Source: Bacteroidales bacterium (GTDB lineage: Bacteria; Bacteroidota; Bacteroidia; Bacteroidales; Muribaculaceae). Taken from it: a stretch of DNA of 64,000 bases. The DNA is taken from contig SUXJ01000009.1 in NCBI GenBank assembly GCA_015061005.1, forward strand, positions 1 to 64,000. Reading direction: 5' to 3'. This document shows, in pieces, positions 12,155 through 21,815 of the stretch. The notes beneath the pieces are model-generated. The model was not told the origin of the DNA. It saw only the letters and a program-made list of their open reading frames with translations, and ran no database searches. The position numbers and the translations under genes were made by a program. How positions within the stretch are numbered: the first letter of the stretch is position 1; every line of letters starts with the position of its first letter.

Positions 12155-13966
12155 ATGCCGCAGCTGCCAAGTTCTCTTTTCTCCGCTGAACGTCGAATGG
12201 CCGGTGCACGAGCCTTGTGGCGTGCCAATGGTCGCACGGAAGAGCAGATGACCAAGCCGGTTATTGCCATTGTAAACTCCTTCACTCAGTTTGTGCCCGG
12301 TCATGTGCATCTACATGAAATCGGTCAAATAGTGAAAGCGGAGATTGAATCCTTGGGTTGTTTTGCCGCAGAGTTTAATACGATTGCCGTTGACGATGGC
12401 ATTGCAATGGGGCATGATGGTATGCTCTATTCGTTGCCGAGTCGCGATTTGATAGCCGACAGCGTAGAATACATGGTGCGAGCCCACCGAGCAGATGCAA
12501 TGGTGTGCATAAGCAACTGTGATAAGGTTACTCCCGGAATGCTGATGGCTGCCATGAGATTGAATATTCCGGCAATCTTTGTCAGTGGCGGTCCGATGGA
12601 AGCCGGACGAGTTGGCGAGCGTGATGTCGATTTGGTTGACATTATGGTTGAAAGTGCTGATGAGTCGGTGAGCGATCTTGCTGTCAGAGAACTTGAATTG
12701 CATGGGTGTCCGGGCTGTGGGTCGTGTAGCGGCATGTTTACTGCCAATTCAATGAATTCGTTGAATGAAGCAATCGGATTGGCACTTCCCGGCAATGGAA
12801 CTTTAGTGGCAACTCATGTCAATAGGGTGTCCATGTTTCGCAAAGCTGCGAAGCAGATAGTCGAAAATACTTATAAATATTATATAGAAGGCGATGACTC
12901 GGTTTTGCCTCGCCGGATAGCATCTCGTCAAGCCATGTTGAATGCTATGGCGTTGGATATTGCTATGGGCGGAAGTACTAATACCGTGCTCCATCTGCTG
13001 GCCATAGCACATGAGGCAGAGGCGGATTTTACGCTTTCCGATATTGACCGGCTGAGTCGGGTGACTCCGGTGCTGTGTAAGGTCGCGCCCAATTCTCGTT
13101 ATCATATTCAAGACGTGAATCGAGCGGGGGGCATTCTGACGATTATGAAGCAATTGGCGGAAAGAGGCCTGGTTGATACTTCAGTTCGCAGGGTCGACGG
13201 CATGACGTTGGGCGAAGCGATAGAGTGCATGGCGATAGGCGACGCCGAACTGTCGGCAGAAGCAGCCGAGCTTTGGCATTCGGCTCCCGGAGGCGTTAGA
13301 ACTACCAAGATGGGTTCGCAGAAGAGTTATTATAAGGAACTTGATACTGATAGAGTTTCCGGATGTATTCGCAGTGTGGAACATGCTTATGCCGCCGATG
13401 GTGGATTGGCTGTTCTGTACGGAAATATTGCGCAAGGAGGCTGCGTGGTTAAAACGGCCGGAGTAGATGAGTCTTTGCTGCATTTCGAAGGGCCGGCAGT
13501 GGTGTTCTGCTCACAAGATTCTGCCGTTAAAGGCATTCTTGACGGCACGGTGAAGAGCGGAGACTGCGTGGTGATTACTCATGAAGGTCCGAAGGGCGGT
13601 CCGGGTATGCAAGAGATGCTTTACCCGACTTCGTATATAAAAAGCCGTCACCTCGGTAGGGAATGTGCATTGATAACCGACGGTCGTTTTTCCGGTGGCA
13701 CATCGGGCTTGAGTATCGGGCATATCAGTCCCGAGGCGGCTTCGGGTGGCAATATCGGATTGGTGCGATCCGGCGATATGATTGTTATTGATATCCCGTC
13801 TCGCTCAATCAACGTGATGCTTTCTGATAGTGAACTTGAAGCGCGCCGTTCCGAACCCGGAGCTTTGGATCCGCCACAGCGTCCGGAGAGAATTGTTCCG
13901 GCTTCGCTTCGTGCGTATGCGTCAATGGCGTCCGGAGCAGACAAGGGTGGGGTTAGAATTGTTTGA
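12155..13966 (+). CDS. ilvD: Dihydroxy-acid dehydratase
   Basis: This enzyme dehydrates dihydroxy-isovalerate and dihydroxy-methylvalerate to the keto acids that become valine and isoleucine. The 603-residue protein shows the iron-sulfur cysteines in [12 protein letters not shown] and [13 protein letters not shown], and the family signature [19 protein letters not shown] near the C terminus. The ATG at 12155 is preferred over an in-frame TTG at 12146 that would overlap serS; it starts directly after the serS stop. It is the first gene of the branched-chain block ilvD-ilvB-ilvN. Confidence 0.96.
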   Translation: MPQLPSSLFSAERRMAGARALWRANGRTEEQMTKPVIAIVNSFTQFVPGHVHLHEIGQIVKAEIESLGCFAAEFNTIAVDDGIAMGHDGMLYSLPSRDLIADSVEYMVRAHRADAMVCISNCDKVTPGMLMAAMRLNIPAIFVSGGPMEAGRVGERDVDLVDIMVESADESVSDLAVRELELHGCPGCGSCSGMFTANSMNSLNEAIGLALPGNGTLVATHVNRVSMFRKAAKQIVENTYKYYIEGDDSVLPRRIASRQAMLNAMALDIAMGGSTNTVLHLLAIAHEAEADFTLSDIDRLSRVTPVLCKVAPNSRYHIQDVNRAGGILTIMKQLAERGLVDTSVRRVDGMTLGEAIECMAIGDAELSAEAAELWHSAPGGVRTTKMGSQKSYYKELDTDRVSGCIRSVEHAYAADGGLAVLYGNIAQGGCVVKTAGVDESLLHFEGPAVVFCSQDSAVKGILDGTVKSGDCVVITHEGPKGGPGMQEMLYPTSYIKSRHLGRECALITDGRFSGGTSGLSIGHISPEAASGGNIGLVRSGDMIVIDIPSRSINVMLSDSELEARRSEPGALDPPQRPERIVPASLRAYASMASGADKGGVRIV

Positions 13967-13993
13967 AAATTGATTTTATAAAGTAGTGCTTAT

Positions 13994-15718
13994 ATGGTAG
14001 AACGAATAACCGGTGCCGAGTTGTTGATGCGTTCTCTCGAGGCAGAGGGCGTGGATACTGTTTTTGGCTATCCGGGTGGCTCAATTATAAAAGTGTATGA
14101 CAAACTCTATGACCATACGGATACGATAAATCATATTCTTGTGCGTCACGAGCAAGGTGCCACGCATGCCGCTCAAGGATATGCTCGCGTGTCGGGTAAA
14201 CCCGGAGTGGTTATTGTAACCTCCGGTCCCGGAGCGACTAACGTGGTGACCGGTATAAGTGATGCCATGGTTGACAGCACGCCGCTCGTGGTTATTACCG
14301 GACAGGTTGATAGCCGATTTCTTGGTACAGATGCCTTTCAGGAAACGGACTTGTTGGGTATCACCCTGCCGATAACGAAGTGGGCATGTCAGGTCAGACG
14401 TGCCAAAGATATACCGGCGGCAGTGGCACGAGCTTTTTTTATCGCCGGAAGCGGGCGTCCCGGACCTGTGGTGATTGACATTACGGCTGATGCGCAGGGC
14501 GAATTGGTCGATGCCGTGGAGCATGAGAAAGTTACGTATATTCGCAGCTATGAACCCAATCCGGAACCGGAAGAGGGCGAAATGGCTCGGGCGGTGAGTC
14601 TGTTGAATATGGCTGAGCGTCCGATGATTCTCGCCGGACAGGGAGTTCTTATCTCAAATGCTACGAAGGAGCTTGTCGAATTTGCCGAAAAAGGAGACAT
14701 CCCGGTAGGATGCACGCTGATGGGGATGAGTGCGTTGCCGTCAAGGCATCGTTTGTTTAAGGGCATGTTAGGTATGCATGGCAACATTGGACCTAACATA
14801 AATACGAATCGAGCTGATGTTATTGTCGCTGTCGGAATGCGTTTTGATAACAGAGTAACCGGAGACCTTGAACAGTATGCCCCCAAAGCAAAAATTATTC
14901 ATATAGACATTGACGAGTCGGAGTTTAATAAGAACGTAAAAGCCGATATCTGCATACATTCAGATGCGCGCGTTGCGCTGCGCAAATTGGCAACTCGAAT
15001 GGATGCAAGAAAACATCCGGAGTGGATTAACAGCTTCGACAAGATGAATGCCGATGAGCGAACCCTCGTGATTGAGCCGATACTTAACCGTCCGTCGGAG
15101 TGTGGAATTTCTATGCCACAAGTGATTGGTATGGTCGCTGAAAAAAGCGGCGGAGATGCTGTGATTGTTACGGACGTAGGCCAGAATCAGATGTGGGGGG
15201 CGCGTCAGAGCGTATATAACAGACCGCGTTCGTTGGTTACTTCGGGGGGATTGGGCACTATGGGCTTCGGTATCCCAGCCGCATTTGGTGCAAAGGTGGC
15301 CGCTCCGGAGCGTCAAGTAGTGCTCTTCACCGGTGACGGCTCATTCCAGATGACTCTTCAAGAATTGGGTACGATTATGGAGCAGAAAACCGCCGTGAAA
15401 ATAGTGATTCTCAATAATAGTTATCTCGGCAATGTCAGACAGTGGCAAGAATTGTTCTATGGGCGTCGTTATTCATTTACTCCGATGACAAATCCGGATT
15501 TTGTAACGCTATGTGCCGCTTATAATATCCCGGCGGAGAACGTGGAAACTCCCGAGGCACTTTCCGGGGCTATTGACAGAATGTTGGAGGCAGAAACGCC
15601 CTATTTGCTTAATGTGAACATCGCGCCGACCGACAATGTCTTCCCGATGACGCCCGGAAATGCTGCGGTTGACTTTGTAATGTTATCACCAACAGAAATA
15701 TATTCACCTAATGATTGA
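13994..15718 (+). CDS. ilvB: Acetolactate synthase, large (catalytic) subunit
   Basis: This thiamine-diphosphate enzyme condenses pyruvate with pyruvate or 2-ketobutyrate, the first common step to valine, leucine and isoleucine. The 574 residues match the family. The activating glutamate is E53 in RHEQGATHAAQGYAR. The ThDP/Mg motif begins GDGS at 447-450 and ends in LNNSYLG about 27 residues later. The FAD-binding middle domain has RFDNRVTGDL. The frame overlaps the start of ilvN by 8 bases, which favours equal synthesis of the two subunits. Confidence 0.97.
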   Translation: MVERITGAELLMRSLEAEGVDTVFGYPGGSIIKVYDKLYDHTDTINHILVRHEQGATHAAQGYARVSGKPGVVIVTSGPGATNVVTGISDAMVDSTPLVVITGQVDSRFLGTDAFQETDLLGITLPITKWACQVRRAKDIPAAVARAFFIAGSGRPGPVVIDITADAQGELVDAVEHEKVTYIRSYEPNPEPEEGEMARAVSLLNMAERPMILAGQGVLISNATKELVEFAEKGDIPVGCTLMGMSALPSRHRLFKGMLGMHGNIGPNINTNRADVIVAVGMRFDNRVTGDLEQYAPKAKIIHIDIDESEFNKNVKADICIHSDARVALRKLATRMDARKHPEWINSFDKMNADERTLVIEPILNRPSECGISMPQVIGMVAEKSGGDAVIVTDVGQNQMWGARQSVYNRPRSLVTSGGLGTMGFGIPAAFGAKVAAPERQVVLFTGDGSFQMTLQELGTIMEQKTAVKIVILNNSYLGNVRQWQELFYGRRYSFTPMTNPDFVTLCAAYNIPAENVETPEALSGAIDRMLEAETPYLLNVNIAPTDNVFPMTPGNAAVDFVMLSPTEIYSPND

Positions 15719-16283
15719 GTCCCAATTGTTCACGGTTATAGTTTACACCGAAAATAGCGTATCGTTGCTAAATCAGGTCAGTATTGTGTTTACGCGTCGA
15801 GGGCTTAATATAGAGAGCATTTCGGCGGGGCCTTCAAGCATAGAGGGTGTGCATAAGTACACTATCACATGTAGAGGCGAGCGCTCTCTTCTTGAAAAGG
15901 TCATTACTCAGATAGAGAAGAGAATCGACGTAATTCGGGCGTATTTGTTTACGGACAATGATGTCGTTTATCAAGAGGTGGCATTATATAAGGTGTCGAC
16001 GGAAAGTCTCGTTGATGAGCCGAATCTTGAGGGGATTCTGCGCCGACATAACGCAAATATTCTTGAAATCACACGGGATTACACCGTAGTGGAGAAAATG
16101 GGACATTCAGATGAAACTCAGGCTTTGCTTGAGGCCTTGCAGCCATTCGGGATATTGCAATTTACGCGTTCGGGGCGAGTGGCTGTGACAAAAGGCAGCG
16201 AAGAACGTCTGACCAATTATCTCATAGATCGAGAAGCATTGAGACAAGAAAGGATAGAAGATGGCAGAGCCGATTTATCGTAG
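15711..16283 (+). CDS. ilvN: Acetolactate synthase, small (regulatory) subunit
   Basis: This regulatory subunit binds IlvB and normally mediates valine feedback inhibition through its ACT domain. The protein has 190 residues. The N-terminal ACT domain reads FTVIVYTENSVSLLNQVSIV followed by FTRRGLNIESISAG, and the C-terminal half is the IlvN/IlvH dimerisation domain with LEITRDYTVVEKMG. The start overlaps ilvB by 8 bases, and the end overlaps the thioesterase gene by 23 bases, so all three are one translational unit. Confidence 0.95.
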   Translation: MIESQLFTVIVYTENSVSLLNQVSIVFTRRGLNIESISAGPSSIEGVHKYTITCRGERSLLEKVITQIEKRIDVIRAYLFTDNDVVYQEVALYKVSTESLVDEPNLEGILRRHNANILEITRDYTVVEKMGHSDETQALLEALQPFGILQFTRSGRVAVTKGSEERLTNYLIDREALRQERIEDGRADLS

Positions 16284-16998
16284 AGAGTTTTATCTTGCTG
16301 CCGGAGATGCCACTCCCGAGCAGTCAATGCCTATCGGCGAAGTTTTTGATAGGTGTATTGAAGTTGCAACCGATCATGCCAATGCCCTCGGGGTTGGGTA
16401 TGATAATCTCAAGGAGCATGGCCAGTCGTGGGTGTTGAGTCGTGTGGTGATAGAGACGGAACGTTATCCGGTAGTGAATGAAACGTATAGCGTGGAAACA
16501 TGGATTGACGGGTTTAACCGTGCTTTTTCCGAGCGTTATTTCCGCATATATGATTGTCGCGGCGAAGTGATTGGCAATGCCCGCTCTACTTGGGTTGCCA
16601 TAGATGTCGAAAAGCGCACTCTTGCGGATATTTCAAGATTTGACATCCTGCGTGATTCAATAACTACGGCACGAACTTGCGATGTGAAGCCTTGCGGTCG
16701 GCATCGAACTCTGTCAGGCGAAGATTTAATCATGTCGTATCACACATTTAGTTATAGTGATTTGGATTCAAATCGCCATGTCAACACCGTTAGATATGTG
16801 GAACTTCTTATGGATCAATGGCCACTTGAGTTTCATGATACCCATCAAGTTAAGCGTATTGAAGTAAGTTTTATGAGGGAGTGTCGATATGGCGAAACGG
16901 CGGAACTTGCCTTGCGCAGGAACGATTCCGGGGTCTCGGAGTTGGAATTTCGTGTTGGCGGGGAATCAAGAGTGCATTTTGCTGTGATGTTTAATTGA
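16261..16998 (+). CDS. Acyl-ACP thioesterase (FatA/FatB-like)
   Basis: The 245-residue protein is a double hot-dog fold acyl-ACP thioesterase that would release free fatty acids from acyl carrier protein. The N-terminal hot dog has SWVLSRVVIETERYPVVNE and the second has YSDLDSNRHVNTVRYVELLMD, where Asp/Asn/His correspond to the active-site region of plant FatA/FatB. It overlaps ilvN by 23 bases. In other Bacteroidales a gene of this kind sits inside the ilv operon between ilvN and ilvC, perhaps because branched-chain keto acids prime branched fatty acids; that link is an inference. Here it is the last gene before the tRNA cluster and ilvC is missing. Confidence 0.85.
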   Translation: MAEPIYRREFYLAAGDATPEQSMPIGEVFDRCIEVATDHANALGVGYDNLKEHGQSWVLSRVVIETERYPVVNETYSVETWIDGFNRAFSERYFRIYDCRGEVIGNARSTWVAIDVEKRTLADISRFDILRDSITTARTCDVKPCGRHRTLSGEDLIMSYHTFSYSDLDSNRHVNTVRYVELLMDQWPLEFHDTHQVKRIEVSFMRECRYGETAELALRRNDSGVSELEFRVGGESRVHFAVMFN

Positions 16999-17058
16999 TT
17001 GATATACAGCTGGAAAGTGGAATTTTGCAAAAAAGTTGGAAAATTATTTGCAGAAATA

Positions 17059-17090
17059 TTTGCACAGTTCAAAAACTTGGTGTAACTTTG
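17059..17090 (+). promoter_or_regulatory. Promoter of the tRNA-tuf cluster
   Basis: TTTG (17059-17062), a 20-base spacer, then TAACTTTG (17083-17090): a full consensus match, as expected for highly expressed tRNA and tuf genes. The first tRNA begins 45 bases later. Confidence 0.75.
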
Positions 17091-17135
17091 CACTCGCTAA
17101 GGCGCTGAAAAGTCTGCGTCAAGGCAAAAAGAGCT

Positions 17136-17212
17136 GCCTCTTTAGCTCAGTTGGCCAGAGCACGTGATTTGTAATCTCGGGGTCGTTGGTTCGAATCCGA
17201 CAAGAGGCTCCA
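17136..17212 (+). tRNA. tRNA-Thr (anticodon UGU)
   Basis: A 77-base cloverleaf with a 7-bp acceptor stem GCCTCTT/AAGAGGC, T-arm TTCGAATC, anticodon TGT at 17170-17172, and an encoded CCA. The anticodon stem contains one U-U opposition. Confidence 0.95.
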
Positions 17213-17256
17213 GTCAGGCCGAAGGGCAGACTAAACTTGATATGTTGAAGTAATTT

Positions 17257-17339
17257 GGGCGAATACCAGAGTGGCCAAATGGGGCAGACTGTAAATCTGC
17301 TGGTTTATACCTTCGGTGGTTCGAATCCATCTTCGCCCA
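17257..17339 (+). tRNA. tRNA-Tyr (anticodon GUA)
   Basis: A class II tRNA with a long variable arm. The acceptor stem is GGGCGAA/TTCGCCC, the anticodon stem GCAGA/TCTGC, and the anticodon GTA lies at 17291-17293. CCA is not encoded. Confidence 0.95.
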
Positions 17340-17349
17340 CAAAACTTCC

Positions 17350-17425
17350 GCGGAAGTAGCTCAGTCGATAGAGCATCAGCCTTCCAAGCTGAGGGTCGCG
17401 GGTTTGAGCCCCGTCTTCCGCTCCA
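17350..17425 (+). tRNA. tRNA-Gly (anticodon UCC)
   Basis: A cloverleaf with acceptor stem GCGGAAG/CTTCCGC, anticodon TCC at 17383-17385, and an encoded CCA. It starts 10 bases after tRNA-Tyr. Confidence 0.95.
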
Positions 17426-17464
17426 TCGGTTCTCCTCTTCAAAGAATCTAAGCAAATTTAATTT

Positions 17465-17539
<75 letters not shown>

Positions 17540-17672
17540 ACATTAATTCAACAACGGTGCGACCGCTGAAGGAAGTACCGCCCCGGACTCGGTGGTGTGT
17601 GACGTCTGCGCACTGTCGAGGTTTTAATGTCAAGTTTGAATCATTCATAAACCAATTTTATATAGCAAAACA

Positions 17673-18857
17673 ATGGCTAAAGAGAAATTTGAAAGAACCA
17701 AACCGCACGTGAACATCGGTACCATCGGTCACGTTGACCACGGTAAAACCACCCTCACTGCAGCTATCACCACTGTACTGGCAAAAGCCGGTCTCTCTGA
17801 ACTCAAGAGCTTCGACCAGATCGATAACGCTCCTGAAGAAAAAGAACGTGGTATTACTATTAACACCTCTCACGTTGAGTATCAGACTGCAACTCGTCAC
17901 TATGCTCACGTTGACTGCCCCGGACACGCTGACTATGTGAAAAACATGGTAACCGGTGCTGCTCAGATGGACGGTGCAATCATCGTATGTGCCGCAACTG
18001 ACGGTCCTATGCCTCAGACTCGCGAACACATCCTTCTCGCTCGTCAGGTAAACGTTCCCCGTATCGTTGTGTTCCTGAACAAGTGTGACATGGTAGACGA
18101 CGAAGAAATGTTCGAACTCGTTGAAATGGAAATGCGTGACCTCCTCAGCTCTTACGAGTATGACGGTGACAATACTCCTATCATCCGCGGTTCAGCTCTC
18201 GGCGCTCTCAACGGCGAACCCGAATGGGAAGCTAAGGTTATGGAACTCATGGATGCAGTTGATACTTGGATTCCTCTGCCTCCCCGTGCAATTGACAAAC
18301 CCTTCTTGATGCCTGTTGAAGACGTGTTCTCAATCACCGGTCGTGGTACTGTTGCTACCGGTCGTATCGAAACCGGCGTTGTTAAAGTAGGTGACGAAGT
18401 ACAAATCATGGGTCTCGGTGCTGACATGAAGTCAGTTGTTACCGGCGTTGAGATGTTCCGTAAGCTCCTCGACGAAGGTGAAGCAGGTGATAACGTAGGT
18501 CTTCTCCTCCGTGGTATCGACAAGAAGGACATCAAGCGTGGTATGGTAATCTGTCACCCCGGTGTTGTTAAGCCCCACAGCAAGTTCAAAGCTTCTGTTT
18601 ACGTTCTTAAGAAAGAAGAAGGTGGCCGTCACACTCCGTTCGGTAACCACTACCGTCCTCAGTTCTACATCCGTACTCTCGACGTAACCGGTGAAATCAC
18701 TCTTCCCGAAGGAATCGAAATGGTAATGCCCGGTGACCACGTTGAAATCAACGTAGAACTCATCAACCCCGTAGCTTGCGATAAGGGTCTTCGCTTCGCA
18801 ATCCGTGAAGGTGGCCGCACCGTAGGTTCAGGTCAAATCACCGACATCATCGAATAA
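17673..18857 (+). CDS. tuf: Elongation factor Tu
   Basis: This GTPase delivers aminoacyl-tRNA to the ribosomal A site. It has 394 residues, the standard length. G1 is GHVDHGKT at residues 19-26, the switch I region is [15 protein letters not shown]3 is DCPGHADY and G4 is NKCD. The two beta-barrel domains follow, with [11 protein letters not shown]. It lies 133 bases after tRNA-Thr and is probably co-transcribed with the four tRNAs; no promoter box is visible in that gap. Codon use is strongly biased to C-ending codons, as in other highly expressed genes of the block. A hairpin follows before tRNA-Trp. Confidence 0.99.
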   Translation: MAKEKFERTKPHVNIGTIGHVDHGKTTLTAAITTVLAKAGLSELKSFDQIDNAPEEKERGITINTSHVEYQTATRHYAHVDCPGHADYVKNMVTGAAQMDGAIIVCAATDGPMPQTREHILLARQVNVPRIVVFLNKCDMVDDEEMFELVEMEMRDLLSSYEYDGDNTPIIRGSALGALNGEPEWEAKVMELMDAVDTWIPLPPRAIDKPFLMPVEDVFSITGRGTVATGRIETGVVKVGDEVQIMGLGADMKSVVTGVEMFRKLLDEGEAGDNVGLLLRGIDKKDIKRGMVICHPGVVKPHSKFKASVYVLKKEEGGRHTPFGNHYRPQFYIRTLDVTGEITLPEGIEMVMPGDHVEINVELINPVACDKGLRFAIREGGRTVGSGQITDIIE

Positions 18858-18876
18858 TATCGACGATAATAAACTA

Positions 18877-18916
18877 AAAAGAACCGGGCGTCGGAACCCG
18901 ATGGCTCGGTTCTTTT
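18877..18916 (+). terminator. Hairpin between tuf and tRNA-Trp
   Basis: The 13-bp stem AAAAGAACCGGGC (18877-18889) pairs with GCTCGGTTCTTTT (18904-18916) with one G-U pair and a 14-base loop. The 3' arm ends in TTTT. It may be a partial terminator or processing site that lowers expression of the tRNA-Trp-secE-nusG genes relative to tuf. Confidence 0.65.
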
Positions 18917-18922
18917 AAACAT

Positions 18923-18995
18923 ACGGGAATAGCTCAGTTGGTAGAGCACTGGTCTCCAAAACCAGGTGTCGGGAGTTCGAGCCTCTCTTCCCGTG
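18923..18995 (+). tRNA. tRNA-Trp (anticodon CCA)
   Basis: A cloverleaf with acceptor stem ACGGGAA/TTCCCGT, anticodon CCA at 18956-18958 in a CTGGT/ACCAG stem, and discriminator G. The 3' CCA is not encoded. It sits between tuf and secE as in many bacteria. Confidence 0.95.
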
Positions 18996-19010
18996 CAAAA
19001 ACAAATAGAA

Positions 19011-19214
19011 ATGAAAAAACTGAAACTACTTACGGATTTACAAGAGAGCTATACCGAGCTTCGGTACAAGACTTCTTGGCCAACCAGACCGCAACTGTTC
19101 AAGAGTGCGATTATTGTGCTTATTGCTTCCATTATTATAGCACTGGTCGTTCTTTGTATGGATCAGATTGTCGGCAACGTGATGAAGCTGATTTACAGTT
19201 TACACAATGCGTAA
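19011..19214 (+). CDS. secE: Preprotein translocase subunit SecE
   Basis: This is the small essential subunit of the SecYEG channel in the inner membrane. The 67-residue single-span form is typical of Bacteroidetes: an amphipathic N-terminal part with the family signature ELRYKTSWPTRPQLFKSA, then one membrane helix (IIVLIASIIIALVVLCM). The start at 19011 (MKKLKLLTDL) is chosen because the longer frame would begin inside tRNA-Trp. Its position directly before nusG is diagnostic. Confidence 0.95.
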   Translation: MKKLKLLTDLQESYTELRYKTSWPTRPQLFKSAIIVLIASIIIALVVLCMDQIVGNVMKLIYSLHNA

Positions 19215-19283
19215 GCATTCGTCACTAAGGTTCTTTAAACATTACTAACCCGTAACACACTGCACTCACTAAACCATCGTTCT

Positions 19284-19889
19284 ATGGCAGCTGCAACAAA
19301 CAAGGATCAATCTGTCAGGAAGCCGCTTCCGCGTGCTTGGTATGTGCTCCGCGCCATTTCCGGCAAAGAGGCAAAAGTCAAGGAGGTGCTTGAGGCTCAG
19401 ATGCGCAACACCGACTTGGGCAATTACCTCTTTCAGGTGCTCATCCCTACCGAAAAGGTTCTTGCTGTTCGCAATGGCAAGAAAATCGTTAAAGAGAGAA
19501 ATCTCTATAGCGGTTATGTGTTTATTGACGCGCAGCCAACGGGTGAAGCCCAGTATGTTTTGGCAAACACTACTAACGTAATTGATTTTTTGCGTGGACG
19601 CGAAAAGGGTTCTGATCCTTTAGCATTGCGCGAAGCAGACGTAAAGCGAATGCTCGGACAAGTGGACGAAATGAATGAAGACCTTCTTGAAGATGGAATC
19701 AACGACTACATGGTTGGAGAATCTGTCAAAGTTATCAGTGGACCTTTTAGCGGTTTCATCGGAGAAATCGAAGAAGTAAATCGCGAGAAGAAGAAACTGA
19801 AAGTGATGGTAAAAGTGTTTGGTCGAAAGACACCGCTTGAATTGGAAAATTCGCAGGTAGAGCGAGACTTCTCAACCGATAAAGAGTAA
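19284..19889 (+). CDS. nusG: Transcription termination/antitermination protein NusG
   Basis: This RNA polymerase-associated factor has 201 residues. The N-terminal NGN domain starts around PRAWYVLRAISGKEAKVKE and includes KIVKERNLYSGYVFI. The C-terminal KOW domain has VKVISGPFSGFIGEIEEVN. It binds the clamp of RNA polymerase and links it to the ribosome or Rho. The gene lies between secE and rplK, as in most bacteria. It is a housekeeping NusG rather than a specialised UpxY-type NusG paralogue of capsule loci, judged by this location and its ordinary length. Confidence 0.96.
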   Translation: MAAATNKDQSVRKPLPRAWYVLRAISGKEAKVKEVLEAQMRNTDLGNYLFQVLIPTEKVLAVRNGKKIVKERNLYSGYVFIDAQPTGEAQYVLANTTNVIDFLRGREKGSDPLALREADVKRMLGQVDEMNEDLLEDGINDYMVGESVKVISGPFSGFIGEIEEVNREKKKLKVMVKVFGRKTPLELENSQVERDFSTDKE

Positions 19890-20031
19890 TAACATCAATT
19901 GATTCAACAGAAATGAGGACGGACGGTTACGAGCCCGGCCTCGTTTTAGCGAAGAAAACGACGTAACTTACCCCGATTAAGAATAACGCTATTCAGAATA
20001 AACCCACAATCTTCTAAATTATTGTAACACA
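19890..20031 (+). promoter_or_regulatory. Leader of the rplK-rplA ribosomal protein genes
   Basis: This 142-base gap contains two small hairpins: ACGAG/CTCGT, then CGTTTT/AAAACG with a 7-base loop (about 19928-19962). No TAnnTTTG box is visible. Autoregulation by a ribosomal protein is plausible, but I cannot identify the ligand. Confidence 0.3.
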
Positions 20032-20475
20032 ATGGCTAAAGAAATTGCTGGACAGATCAAATTGCAAATTAAGGGTGGCGCAGCCAATCCCTCTCCGCCA
20101 GTAGGCCCCGCGTTGGGTTCTAAGGGTATCAACATCATGGAGTTTTGCAAGCAGTTCAACGCCCGCACCCAGGACAAAGCCGGCAAGGTGCTCCCCGTAG
20201 TAATTACCTACTACACTGATAAGTCTTTTGACTTCGTCGTTAAGACCCCCCCGGTAGCAATCCAACTCCTGGAAGCAACCAAGAAAAAAGGTGGTTCTGC
20301 ACAACCTAACCGTGTGAAAATCGCTGAAGTAACTTGGGAACAGGTTAAGACTATTGCAGAAGACAAAATGCCCGATTTGAACTGTTTCAATATTGAGTCG
20401 GCAATGCGTATGGTTGCCGGTACGGCCAGAAGCATGGGTATCACCGTAAAGGGCGAATTCCCCGGTAATAACTAA
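20032..20475 (+). CDS. rplK: 50S ribosomal protein L11
   Basis: This 147-residue L11 binds the GTPase-associated centre of 23S rRNA. The N-terminal proline-rich loop [20 protein letters not shown] and the C-terminal rRNA-binding domain ending in [10 protein letters not shown] match the family. It is the first gene of the L11-L1-L10-L7/L12 block, separated from nusG by a structured leader. Confidence 0.98.
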   Translation: MAKEIAGQIKLQIKGGAANPSPPVGPALGSKGINIMEFCKQFNARTQDKAGKVLPVVITYYTDKSFDFVVKTPPVAIQLLEATKKKGGSAQPNRVKIAEVTWEQVKTIAEDKMPDLNCFNIESAMRMVAGTARSMGITVKGEFPGNN

Positions 20476-20493
20476 TTAAGACTTTTTCGCACA

Positions 20494-21189
20494 ATGGCAA
20501 AATTGACCAAAAATCAAAAGATCGCTGCAGCGAAAATCGAGGCCGGGAAAGCGTATACTCTCGCTGAAGCTTCAGAATTGGTAAAGGAAGTAAACTATGC
20601 CAAGTTCGATGCTTCGCTTGATATTGACGTGCGTCTCGGCGTTGACCCTCGCAAGGCTAATCAAATGGTTCGTGGCGTAGTAACACTGCCCCACGGAACC
20701 GGTAAAGAAACTCGCGTACTCGTGCTCTGCACTCCCGATGCTGAAGCTGCCGCTAAGGCAGCCGGTGCTGACTACGTTGGTCTTGATGAGTACATCAACA
20801 AGATTAAGGGCGGTTGGACCGACATCGACGTTATCATTACTCAACCCGCTATCATGGGTAAAATCGGTGCCCTCGGCCGTGTTCTCGGTCCTCGTGGCTT
20901 GATGCCTAACCCCAAGAGCGGTACTGTAACAGTTGACGTTGCTAAAGCAGTAGAAGAAGTGAAGAAGGGTAAAATCGACTTTAAAGTGGACAAGAACGGT
21001 ATCGTTCACAGCTCTATCGGTAAGGTTTCCTTCACTCCTGAAAAGATTAAGGAAAATGCCCGTGAGTTTATCAACACTTTGATCCGTCTGAAACCCGCTG
21101 CTGCAAAGGGTACCTATATTAAGAGCATTTATCTGTCGTCCACAATGAGCCCCGGCATCAAAGTTGATGCTAAGAGCGTAGACGAATAA
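20494..21189 (+). CDS. rplA: 50S ribosomal protein L1
   Basis: This 231-residue L1 forms the L1 stalk that contacts deacylated tRNA in the E site. Visible signatures are [13 protein letters not shown], the [18 protein letters not shown] segment and the C-terminal [19 protein letters not shown]1 commonly represses its own operon by binding mRNA; no operator could be defined here. It follows rplK after 18 bases. Confidence 0.98.
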   Translation: MAKLTKNQKIAAAKIEAGKAYTLAEASELVKEVNYAKFDASLDIDVRLGVDPRKANQMVRGVVTLPHGTGKETRVLVLCTPDAEAAAKAAGADYVGLDEYINKIKGGWTDIDVIITQPAIMGKIGALGRVLGPRGLMPNPKSGTVTVDVAKAVEEVKKGKIDFKVDKNGIVHSSIGKVSFTPEKIKENAREFINTLIRLKPAAAKGTYIKSIYLSSTMSPGIKVDAKSVDE

Positions 21190-21216
21190 TCCATCAACCT
21201 GAAACAGAAAACAACA

Positions 21217-21741
21217 ATGAGAAAAGAACAAAAGGCCGTTATCATCGACCAGATTGTCGAGACTCTCCAGGCGTATAGCTGCTTCTACTTGGTGGAAACA
21301 AACGGACTGAACGCCGAAAAGACCAGCGCACTGCGCAGAGCATGTGCTAAGGCTGACGTTAAGATGTATGCCGTGAAGAATACTCTTCTTCAAAAGGCTC
21401 TCGAACGTATCGAAGGCGATTACAGTGAACTCTATGGCAGCCTTAAGGGTGCTACCACTCTTATGTGTGCCAACGCCGGAAATGCTCCCGCAAAACTGAT
21501 TAAAGATTTCGTTAAGAAAGGCGATACTCTTCCCGCTCTCAAAGCTGCTTACGTTGAAGAAACCGTTTACGTAGGTGCTGACCAACTCGATGCACTTTGC
21601 GCTATCAAGAGCAAAAACGAACTTATCGCCGATGTTGTGGCTCTGTTGCAGTCACCTGCCAAGAACGTAGTAAGCGCTCTTACTTCTGGTGGCAGCAAGC
21701 TCCACGGCATTCTCGAAACACTCTCCAAGAAGGAAGGCTAA
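21217..21741 (+). CDS. rplJ: 50S ribosomal protein L10
   Basis: This 174-residue L10 anchors the L7/L12 dimers to the ribosome stalk base. The N-terminal globular domain has FYLVETNGLNAEKTSALR and MYAVKNTLLQKALE, and the C-terminal helix that binds L12 follows. It lies 27 bases after rplA and 74 bases before rplL. Confidence 0.97.
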   Translation: MRKEQKAVIIDQIVETLQAYSCFYLVETNGLNAEKTSALRRACAKADVKMYAVKNTLLQKALERIEGDYSELYGSLKGATTLMCANAGNAPAKLIKDFVKKGDTLPALKAAYVEETVYVGADQLDALCAIKSKNELIADVVALLQSPAKNVVSALTSGGSKLHGILETLSKKEG

Positions 21742-21815
21742 ACCTATCATAATATAGCCACAACATTTAATTACAAAATCTAACTTAGTCAATAACCATC
21801 TAAATTTATAAAAAA

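Noticed and set aside
18966..19010. Longer secE start
   Set aside because: It would begin inside tRNA-Trp.
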